In this document: piece by piece, positions 54,778 through 64,000 of the stretch | Numbering within the stretch: position 1 is the stretch's first letter | Layout: each line of letters opens with the position of its first letter | NCBI GenBank assembly: GCA_012976225.1 | Contig: JAAVVG010000011.1 | Span: forward strand, 372,001-436,000 | From: Golubevia sp. BC0850 | Lineage: Eukaryota > Basidiomycota > Exobasidiomycetes > Golubeviales > Golubeviaceae | DNA length: 64,000 nucleotides | Direction of reading: 5' to 3' | The notes under the pieces: generated by a model | Told to the model about the DNA's origin: nothing | What the model saw: the letters and a program-made list of their open reading frames with translations, nothing else | Databases searched by the model: none | Made by a program: the position numbers and the translations under genes

Positions 54778-57700
54778 TCAGCGGAAGCTAGCCCTAGAAG
54801 ATGGAGAGCCTAGACTCTCAGGAGGGATGGAACCAGGCCTTCTGAGTGTAGCCTGTCGAAGGTGTTGAGTTTGTTCTGTTTATCAGAAGAGGAAAATATA
54901 GAACAAAGGTCAGTTTACGAAAAAGGAATTCGGTGGACCCTTTTCAAGCAGAAATACATAGCAGTGTCAAACTCACGTTCAAGTTCTTGAGTCGTCTTCC
55001 TCCAGTTCTCCAGGTGAGAATCGGCCTGAGCTCGGTAACGAGCTACAGCTCTCTCGAGGCTTTCTATCATTCCTTCGTCCACTCCAGCTTCTTGACAAAG
55101 ATTAGTGTATCTGAATAAAAAGTGAAGGTGCTTTGAAGTCAGCTCATTCTGAAGACCCCCCCCCCTGCCTTAGCATTCGCCTTCGAAGAGAACTCACGCT
55201 GCTGAAAGTTGACTGTACTTCAACTCGCTCTCGTCCAGCCCAGCTCTGAGGTCTCTGACTTGAGCTAAGAGGCCAACCGTCTGAGACTGACCATCTCTCT
55301 GTGCTTGAAGAGACTCGGTATAAGCTCGAGTCAGATCACCAACCTTGCCTTCCAATCTTTCCTTCTCTCTTGCCCATCCACCAGCGGTTGAAGAGCTCTC
55401 ATCGAAGTGGTGCTGAAGCTCCTCGTAGGCTTGACGTAGTCGACGATTCTCATTGCTCATGTCGCTATTCTTTTGCCTGTGAGCTTCGATCTCTCCTGCA
55501 ACGTTGTCGAGCCTGTGAAACAAGCAAAAGGTGTAGATGGTCAGTTTCACACATCCTTAAACTGTTTGCTGGATAAACTCACTCTTGCTGATAGCGTCTA
55601 CGACTGGATTCGATAGCTTCTTCTCTAGCGTGTAGATCAGCTTTGTAGCGTCGCCTTTCGCCTTCGAATTCCTGTTCCAATCTCATCCTGAGATTCTCAA
55701 CGTTTTGCCAATCTCTACCATCACCATTCAGCCTGGCTTGAAGTTCTCTGAGTTGAGATTCCAGAGCGATGATGTGGTCTTCAGCAGCTTTCCTTTCCCC
55801 AACCGAGTCCGAAAGCGCTCGTTCTGTGTCGTTCAAAGTCAATCGGGTGAGATCTGCTGTCTTCTCAGCTTTCAATTTCTCCATATCCAGCTGTTGAAGT
55901 CGAGAAACGTAGTCTTCGTTTCTAGCCCTCTCTCTGGCTGAAGTATCTCTGGCTTCCGCTACCGCGTGAGAGACAGAAGCAGAATTGATTCTCAACTCTT
56001 GAAGTTCCATCATGACCCGATGTTTCTCAGCAGCTTCTTCATTTCTGGCGAGAGCTTCCCTGTCTAACCTTTGACGAGCTTCCGAGACTTGACTCTCTAA
56101 GGCCAACCTCGCCCGATGAGCTGCTGCTAGGTCTTCTCTAGCACGCTGAAGTTCGGTAGCTGCAATTTTCTGTTGAGAAAGCATCGTCTTCCTCATCTCC
56201 TCGTCTCTTGCGGCTCCACTGAGAGAAGCTAGCCTCTCCTGAAATTCTCTTCTCAAAGAGACCTCTCCATTCAAGATTGATATCTCAGCAGATTTCCTGG
56301 CCTCGGCTTCGTCTTCAAGAAGTTCGTTCAGTCTCCTGTTGTCTGCAGAAAGCTTCCTACGAGCGGCATCAAGAGAGAACTTGGATCCCCCTTGAGCATC
56401 CATCTCTGAAGTCATCTCTCTGACCTGAGATTCTAGATGGGCTCGGACTCGTTGACCTGCTGAGAGCTGGACTTCAAGAGCATCTAATTGCATCTGAAGA
56501 CCTGTGGCTCTCTTCTCTGCTCTGCTAGCGTCTTCACTGGCAAATTTCGAGGCTGAGTTGTCGTTGCTGACCCCTTGCTTGAAAGAGGGGCCGGAAGAGG
56601 AAGACTTGGCGGCGCGAGATGGAGCTACGTTCCCAAAGGTGTAGAGAGGTTTCTCCTTCTTCGGAGTCGAGCCATTCATCTTGTGACTTCTCAGCTGTTC
56701 AGATTTGGCAGCGATGTCTTGCTCCAGCTCATCGTGTCCAGATCGAAGCTCGCTGAGGAGACGTCTGCGGAAAGTGTCGTCAGCAGAGTTGTCACCTCTT
56801 TTCACGATCTCCTCCAGATTGGTGAAGGTCATGCTTCGAGCGGCTTGAACTCCTCTGATCTCTCTTTCCAGCTCCGTGATTCGAGCTTCGTATTGCTGCC
56901 TCGTCCGACTGACAGCTTCGTCAGCTTGAAGATCCTTTCGACGAGCGTTGGATTGGGCCTCGTCTCGTTCCCTCCTAGCATCCCTCAGCTGACTGGTGAG
57001 TTCAGCCACCTTGTTCTCTAGCTTCTTGTCTGGAGCGACGTTGCCATACGAAGTCGTCTTTCCAGCCGATCGAGATTGTTGTTGAAGCTGCGAAACTTCT
57101 CGACTCAGGTCTTCGTTGTCGGCCAACAGTCGAGCTTTGCTCTTCTCCAAAGTCTTGGTGTAGTGAGCTAGCTCTTGTAGCTTGCTCTGAGCGTCCAAGA
57201 GTTGACGATCGGTGTACTTCTTTGCTTCTTCCAGAACGTGAACATGCTCGACGATCGTCTTGTTCTGCATCGATTGCATCTTCTTCGTTTCAGCTAGAGC
57301 AGCTGCGAGTTCGCTCTTCATGGCATACATCTCCTTGTCCTTGACTGCAAGTTGCTGCTGGAAGGTTCCACTTTCACGTTCGTGTTGCTTGGACTTGCTT
57401 TCCAGGAGTTCCCTCCTCTTGGTCTCAGCAGAGAGCTCTACACCGACTTGATCAGCCTTGTGCTTCCAAGAAGCCTCGCTACGTTCAAGCTCGAAGCAAG
57501 CGTCTTCTTGATCTTGAAGTCTAGCTTTGGCAGCAGCTAGCTCTGCGGCTGTAGATTCTTTGAACTTCTTGGCCTCTTCGACAGCAGCTTCGGCAGAAGA
57601 AGCTCTATCTTTGACGCTTTGAAGCTCACCTTCTGCAAGACGCTTGGCCTTATCTGCAGCAGCGACGGCAGCAGAGAGTTCCACGAGCTTGAATTCTTGT

Positions 57701-60700
57701 TGCTTGAGCTTGTCAGAAACGTCAGAGTGAGAACGAGAGACCTCTGCATGCTGCTTTCGGATGGAATCGGCTTCAGCTTTCAAAGCATTGGCCTGCTCGG
57801 CTGCTGAGTGCTTTGATTGAGTGAGTTGCTCTTGGAGTTGGGTCATTTGCTCTCTGAGACCTTGGAGTTCTTGTTCCTTCATTCGATGAAGCTCCTTCTG
57901 CTTGACGTCCTCAGAAGACTTGGCATCCATGAGTCTGCGAGTCTCGTCGAGCTCCTTCTGAAGTTGACCTTTGGCTTCCAGAGTTCGCTGACTATCTGAC
58001 TTGAAGTTGTTGAGATCGAAAGTCAGCGTGTCGATCTTGACCTTGAGGTCGGTAGCTTGTTTGGAAGAAGCATCCCGTTCCTTTCGAGTAGCGCTGAGCT
58101 GAGCCACGACGTCTGCGACCTCAGCGTCCTTCTTCTTGATGGCAGCTTCATGATCGGAGGAAGAGCGAGCCAGCTCAGAGAGCTGTTGTGAAGACTGAAG
58201 CGACTGAGACTCCAACTTGGCGACCTTCTTGACCTCAGCTTCTCTTGCTTGAACCTCTCCTTGAAGGCGTTGCTCTACCTCGGCGACAGCTGCAGTCATT
58301 CTCTGTTGCATGCGAGCCAGATCTTCGTCTTTCTCCTTGAGCTTGCGACCGAGTTCCTCTTTCTCCGCAGCTACGCTACTCTGTTCCGCTCGAAGACGTT
58401 CTAGCTCTCCAGAATGCTTGCCGACGTCAGCGGTGAGAGTGGTCTCTCTCGACTTCCAGTCGTTCGACTCCTTCTCCAAGCGAACCAGATGTTCAGCTGC
58501 AGCCTCGAAAGCGACCTTGAGTTCGGTGTGATTGGCTTCAGCTTGCTTTTGAGAAGCCAGAGCTCTCTCTAATTGACTATCTAGAAGATCCACATCGGCT
58601 TGTAGGGCAGCTAGATCGTCTTCCAAAGCTGATTCTCTTTCCTTGGACCTTGCTAGGAGCTGGTCCTTGTCGGCCAGAAGGGTCCTTTCGGCTTCCAACT
58701 CGTCTTCGACTCTCTTCTTCTCCGACTGAAGAGAAAATTTCAGAGTTTCCAAAGCTTCTCTTTCCTTCTGATCTCGTTCGGCTCTCTCGGTGATCATAGC
58801 CAGTTCCAGTTCCTTCCTCTTGAGCTCTTCGTCGTGTCTGGTAGCGCTCAACAAAGGTCTCATCTTCGTGTAGAGCTGCCACCAAGGCCATTCTCTTAAT
58901 TGGCAGTAGAGTCTTGCATTGTGTTGAATGGTTCTAACGGCTGCAGCTCGGTTCAAGATCTTCTTCATCTGTCTTCTGGCAGTGAACATCCTAGCAGCTG
59001 CTTGGAATCTGGAGAAGATATCAAATAGGTGATGATCTCTCCTCTCTTCCATTTCAGCCAAGACTCCAGCCTTGAAGAAGATCTTCGAAGTTCCGATCTT
59101 GAAGGTAGCTCTGTCCAATTCCAAAGCTTCGACCATTCTCTGACAAGCCTTTCGTCCGTCCATGTAGCCTTGAGGGATGATTCCAGGAGTGAGTACTTCG
59201 TATCGGTTCCTGAATTCGGAGAAGAGGAGTCTATTCGGATAACCTAGACGAGCGATACGGATTCCTTCCAAGACACCATTGCATCTGAGCTGCTCCAAGA
59301 CCAAAGGCACCTCCATCTTACCAGGTTTCTTGTCCGGGTTAGGAACAATACATCTGACGAAGTGAGGCTGAGTTGATCCTAATTGAGTCATCAGAGAAGT
59401 CAATTGCTCTTTGTGCCTTTGAGCTCCAGTCCTGAAGGCACCACGCTTCATCCTTCGCTTTGGAGGACCGACTCCAGGACCAGCTGAGGCAGCTGCCGAG
59501 ACAGCCTCGTCATCTGGAGCGTACTCTGCGAAGAGAGTAGAGATGAAGCGATCGGTGGATTCCGACATGACTCTTGTGAGATGATCGTTGAGAGGATCTT
59601 TGTTCTTATCCAACCAGCCATCGGTCCTGTACTCGACATTTCCAGCGTAATGTTTGATAGTGAAACCTTGAGCGAACCTAGCTGGAATGTATTTCGAAGA
59701 TCCATGAGCGACTCCTTTCTCAGCAGCTAGAGCAGCTCCAGCGGCGTCCTTAACTGTTCCGTCCTTGTTGACTCCCCATTGGCGATTCAACTTTTCGGTA
59801 AAAGTAAGGTCAGAGGCCTTTGGCATGATACACTCTTCATCTAGACAGGAGAGGATACCGATGGGAGCAGTGGATTCGATAAGGTCGATAGTAGGCTGAA
59901 GATCCAATCCAAAGTTGACGAAATCCCACTCGATCTCTTCACGAGCATATTCCTCTTGCTCTAAGACGAACATGTGATGATTGAAGAATTGTTGACTGAT
60001 GGGACAATGGGAAGAGATCATCAGATGAGTCGATCCGATCTCTCAACATGTGTCTTCATTTCACTTCTACTTTGGGTACTCACAGTTTCTCGTTAGTGTA
60101 ATTGATACACAACTGTTCGAACGAGTTAGTCTCGAAAATTTCAAACCCAGCGATATCCAAGACTCCGATAAAAGTAGATTTGCTAGTAGGTCTGTCCAAA
60201 GCTTTGTTGATTCTTTCCACGATATGACCAAAAGTCTTCTCATAAAGAGTCTTGCAAAGCGCCGCCATTTCATCCACGACCTGTCTCTTAGTTCTAGCTT
60301 GGGTGACCCATTCTCTTCCAGCTTTAACTCTAGGCCTTGTCAAAGCAGTTGTAAATTCAGCTTCAGGTAAACCAAGAACATGACAGACCTTTTCAATTTG
60401 ACTTGAATTAGTAATCCTAGCTTGTTCAGATCTATCATCTGCTAAAGTAATGTTTCCAACTTGCAAAATCGAACCAATAACTCTGAAAAGATTGAATTGC
60501 TCTTCACTTGAAAATCCAACTACTCCTAAGGCTTCTTTCAAATCATTAAATTCAGCTTTATCATTCACTCCTTCAACGTCTTTTCTTGAACCTTTCAAAT
60601 AATCATAATCATCTGGATTGGAACTTAAAAGCAACTTGGATTTAATCTCTTTCTCATCACTTCTTAACAATTGATAGAATATATGGAAGTTCCTTTCATT

Positions 60701-62360
60701 GGAACTTCGATTTGTTACTCTACTTTTTTCCAAAAGGTACCAATCTATGTTTGCTCCTGCGATCGATCCAACAGAAGTGAATTCGATTCTAACGAATTTT
60801 CCGAATCTACTTGAATTGTTGTTTCTGATAGTTTGAGCATTACCGAAAGCTTCTAAGATTGGATTGGCTTGTAAGATTTGTCTTTCTAGGAGACCTAACC
60901 TTTTCGATGAAACCCCTTCTACTCCTCGTAGATGATCCATGACTATTCGAGAGCTTCCAGATCTAGTCAAAGTTCCAGGATGAGAAGATCCATCTCGAGC
61001 TTGATGAGGGGAAGAAGTTCCTCCATTGGATAGAGAGACATCAGCTGCGATGGCTGCCAGATATTGAATGACTTTCTTGGTGTTCTCTGTCTTCCCAGCT
61101 CCTGATTCTCCACTGCGAGTTTCGAGAAGGGAAGTCAACAAAACAACATGTCAGGATACTACGAGTGGGATATTACCGATCACTAATACCTTTACTAAAC
61201 TGTCTCCAATCTTTGAACTCACGTAATCAACAAACTCTGATTCTCTCTAGCATCTAGCATATTTCGCATAGCTCCATCAGCCAAAGCGAATACGTGAGGA
61301 GCGTTTTCTTCTCTTCTTCTACCTTTATAAGCAGCTACGATCGCGTCTGTGTAAATAGGAAGAGAATGATAAGGATTGACTGCCACCAGGAACAGTCCAG
61401 AGTACGTCTAGAAATAGAAGAGTAGAGCAGAGGAAGAGTAAGTGAACAGAACTTTGAAACTTGGCCCCCTCCCTCGAAAGATCAAACCCTGAGCTTCAAG
61501 AATCTCGGAACTCACATAAATCAATCCACTGAAATATCTCTGCCTAAGATTGTGAACCACACTAGCTTCGTTCAAAAAGGTCAAATCGGCAATGTCTTCC
61601 GCTTTGTCGAATTTGGGTGGGTTCATCTTTGAGAGCTCGAAAGTTGGGAGAGTTCGTTGCTGTGAGGGAAGAAAGTTGAAGATTTAGCATCATAGTAGGA
61701 AGGAGAGAAGTGAAAGTCCGGTTTTGCCTCTCGTGGGAAAGAGATGATTGTAATGAAGGAGGGTGAGACAGAGGAGGAATCTACTCCCAAAGAGAAGATG
61801 AGGCTCTTCCTCTGACCCAGAGCAATCCATGAGATGCGACAATCTGATTGAGATACTCTTGGTATGATGGAGAGGAATAGCAGTCATCTACTCCTGAGGT
61901 CAGAGGGTCAAGCCACCACAGCCTAGAGGGTCGCAGCGCCATCCGAACCAACTCTCCTTGCATCCATTCTTCCGAGTAAGATGAATCCCACTAAGTGGAT
62001 CATTCCAGTTTATCTCCAGCCAAACCTCTTTCAACTCTCCTGCAGCGGGTAGATCAAGTTTTGGGCTCCTGAGTTGTCATCCGTCCAACACCAACACTGA
62101 ACTGCTCCTATTCATGTGTTACTCACCTGACCATCTGTCAAACTACAGAGGCTCTTGTCACCATCTTCTTCTTCTCTGATGACCCAAGCTGCTAGATAAC
62201 CATTGTCCTTATCTGGGATCCAAACGTACTTCTTCTCCGCGAACTCTGCAGCTGCTGCTGCGTCTCCAGCTGCGTTCGAGGGTCTTGACAAAGCTGCAGT
62301 GGCTGAGGAAGATGTGGCTGGAGGTTGTGCGACTGATTTAGTACGAATCAGATTCGCCAT
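54778..62360 (-). CDS. MYO1: Conventional (class II) myosin heavy chain
   Basis: Two-headed motor of the cytokinetic actomyosin ring. About eight exons and 2,200 residues. Exon 1 (ATG 62360) has an Ala/Ser-rich start and [20 protein letters not shown], the SH3-like subdomain. Motor motifs: [20 protein letters not shown], the P-loop [19 protein letters not shown], switch [16 protein letters not shown], switch [22 protein letters not shown], the actin loop [20 protein letters not shown], and the SH1 region [20 protein letters not shown]. The neck ([37 protein letters not shown]) precedes more than 1,000 residues of continuous heptad coiled coil encoded mostly by one exon, 55579-60021. The tail ends [15 protein letters not shown], stop at 54778-54780. 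The uninterrupted rod and the absence of a DIL or chitin synthase domain separate it from classes V and XVII. Confidence 0.95.
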
Positions 62361-62642
62361 CTTGAATTGGATGTTGATCCTATGTCACTGCGAAGGGTTG
62401 ACGGAGAACGAGGAAAGGGGAGGGGAATGGAGGGGGTAAATAGGAGAGCACTGGCAGTGCGAAGGGGATAGGAATGAGGTTTCTCTCTTGAGTAAGTTGA
62501 ATCTTCTGCCTTGAGGGTAACTCTGGCCGAGAATCCGAGTTCTGTCTTGTCTGGTTAAATCTGGGTTGTCCCAAAGTGGAAGGTGTTAGGCGTTATAGGT
62601 GCTCTCTGTGTTTTAGCTTGCTCTCTCACCAACAGCATCAAG
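62361..62642. promoter_or_regulatory. Divergent promoter, myosin II / CIR_N protein
   Basis: 282 bases between start codons. I see no clear TATA box. A GA-rich stretch at 62400-62440 is the pyrimidine-rich leader of the myosin gene on its own strand. Confidence 0.4.
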
Positions 62643-64000
62643 ATGCCGCTTCATTTGGCTCATCACAAATCATATCATCCTTATTCAAAGTTGAACATAG
62701 AGAAAGTGAAGAAAGATGAAGAAATTCAAGAAGAATTGGACAGAATCCAATCAAATTCAGTCATGGCAGCTGATTCAGAGGCAAGACTCATTCTTCTAAG
62801 AAGGCAAAGAGATCAACTACAATCTGGCAAAACATCTTCTTCAAGTAAGAGAGGTGATAGACTGAAAGCTGCTGAATCACAAGTCTTGGAAGGAAAGAAG
62901 GGTGAATTGGAAAAGTGGGATCAAAGTCATAAGAGTAGAGTTGGAATTGGGGCTGCTGCTGACAGTAAGGAGCCTTCTTCTGCCTCGAGCGGCAAGGGAA
63001 AGGGGAAGGAGAGGCATATCAACTTCTGGTCAGATTTGGAGGTCGGCGATTCCAAGGTGAGTAGCCATCTCTAACGTCAAAGAGGCAGAGGAGCAGTGAA
63101 GGCAAGTGGGTGCAGGAGGCGTCGCGTTCTGTGCTTTGGGAGGAGAAATTGAGCGAAGGGCAGCCTCTCAGAAGGGATGAAGCGAGGGAGAGATGAGGAA
63201 CTCGAATCCAGAAGAATGCACAAAGTTACAGCTGACAGGAAGTGCAGAGAAGGAGAGGTAGAGAAGATTGCTTTGACCCTGTTTCTCAGCACTACGCTCC
63301 CTAGCCTTGAATACCCACCTTTCTCTAATCTCTTCCCCTTCTCATGGAGCAGCCGAATCGCAATTCAACCACCTCCAGAAATCTCTCGAACCTAAAAGAT
63401 GAAGCCGACGCTCAACTCAAGTTCCAAGAACGAATCTTGGGGAAATCAGCAGAACTTCATCCTTGGTATCAAGATTCGGAACTCAAGAATGGTCAGGAGA
63501 AGAAGAAAACCATGGAACAACAATTGGAAGCTGCGTGAGTTTCGAAAATGACTCGTCATAAGGGTGAAAGGAAGTAAGACTTGTACAGATCAACTGATGT
63601 TCTCCAACCATCTGGTTCTTTCGAACTCTTTCCAGATATAAAGACTCAACGATCAAATCTTCTCATGATCCATTGAAAGCTATGTCTGGCTTCTTAGCTC
63701 AACGTCAAGTCGCTTTGGGTCTTCAGGAAGGGTCAAGTTCGAGTTCTAGGGTTCCATCTCATTCCATTTCAAATTCAAAGTCTAGTCGTTGGGACAATCC
63801 CTCTTCAACTTCAACTTCGAAAGGCAGCGATTCTGCATCTAAGCTTGCTTTGAGAGAAGCTGCTTCGGCAAGAGAAACTTCTGAGAAAGCAAGAGCAGAA
63901 GCACTGATCGCTTCCAGAATAAAGAAACTCTCTTCCTCTTCTAGTTCGATTTCTGAGACCACACCTTATCAAAGTCATGGAAACGGTAGAAATGACTACT
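62643..64000 (+). CDS. CIR_N-domain protein, LENG1-like, 3' partial
   Basis: The N-terminus MPLHLAHHKSYHPYSKLNIE, KVKKDEEIQEELDRIQ and DSEARLILLRRQRD follows the CIR_N domain order (W/Y-H-P-x-x-x-x-N-x-E-K-V-x-x-D-E, then a Glu/Arg helix with LLRRQRD) found in LENG1 and in splicing-linked Cwc25/CIR proteins. By family it is probably nuclear and may act in pre-mRNA splicing. Exons: 62643-63056, 63353-63534 and 63637 onward. The middle region has HINFWSDLE. Exon 2 gives LKFQERILGKSAELHPWYQD. Exon 3 has DPLKAMSGFLAQRQ and an Ala/Glu/Arg helix, then continues past the window. The start codon matches homologues, which begin at or one or two residues before this motif. Confidence 0.8.

Noticed and set aside
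56575-57021. Long plus-strand open frame of 148 codons inside the myosin rod exon
   Set aside because: It is the antisense of a real coiled-coil coding exon. Glu/Lys/Leu codon patterns readily give open antisense frames, and there is no protein signature.

Overview
The window is nuclear DNA from a fungus, almost certainly a basidiomycete. Genes are dense and carry many introns of about 50-280 bases. Most introns begin GTGAGT and end CAG, TAG or AAG, and arginine is mostly written AGA. The gene set (Skt5-type chitin synthase activator, Got1, AP-3 delta, conventional myosin II heavy chain, PX/AGC-type kinase, DUF6534-like seven-helix protein) fits Basidiomycota. I cannot fix the class; Pucciniomycotina or Ustilaginomycotina would be my first guesses. 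I see no tRNA or rRNA gene, no CRISPR array and no recognisable transposon or virus-like element.

Layout. 1-5.9 kb, minus strand: delta-12 fatty acid desaturase (3' end outside the window), a HYPK-like small protein, a WrbA-type quinone reductase, and a Gly/Asn-rich fungal protein. 6.0-9.9 kb, plus: Doa1/PLAA ubiquitin-binding WD40 protein. 10-12.4 kb, minus: acyl-CoA ligase ending in the peroxisomal signal SKL. 13.9-18.0 kb, plus: large AGC kinase. 19.2-21.9 kb, minus: RPA1. 22.5-26.1 kb, plus: AP-3 delta. 26.4-27.9 kb, minus: F-box-like protein. 28.1-32.0 kb, plus: insulysin. 32.6-36.2 kb, minus: Skt5/Chs4. 36.8-38.0 kb, plus: probable proteasome assembly chaperone 1. 38.2-41.4 kb, plus: HSP90. 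43.3-44.4 kb, minus: Got1. 45.8-47.0 kb, plus: DUF6534-like protein. 47.8-50.3 kb, minus: a coiled-coil, Gln-rich gene that looks decayed. 50.6-52.4 kb, minus: Trm9. 52.5-53.2 kb, plus: ribosomal protein uS10. 53.6-54.3 kb, minus: small membrane protein. 54.8-62.4 kb, minus: myosin II. 62.6 kb to the end, plus: CIR_N/LENG1-like protein, cut by the window edge.

The genes do not form a pathway or cluster. They are mostly housekeeping genes arranged in divergent and convergent pairs. Several divergent pairs share very short promoters (about 120-280 bases), for example TRM9/RPS20.

I found no clearly new biological system. The most interesting points are: an HSP90 ending MESID instead of MEEVD, with a near-perfect heat-shock element upstream; an insulysin whose optional first exon looks like a mitochondrial presequence; an AGC kinase with about 70 extra residues in its activation loop; a coiled-coil gene whose three in-frame stops would each have been glutamine; and two stretches (41.4-43.3 and 44.4-45.7 kb) holding exon-like pieces that I could not assemble. 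All exon borders are read by eye from splice motifs and frame.
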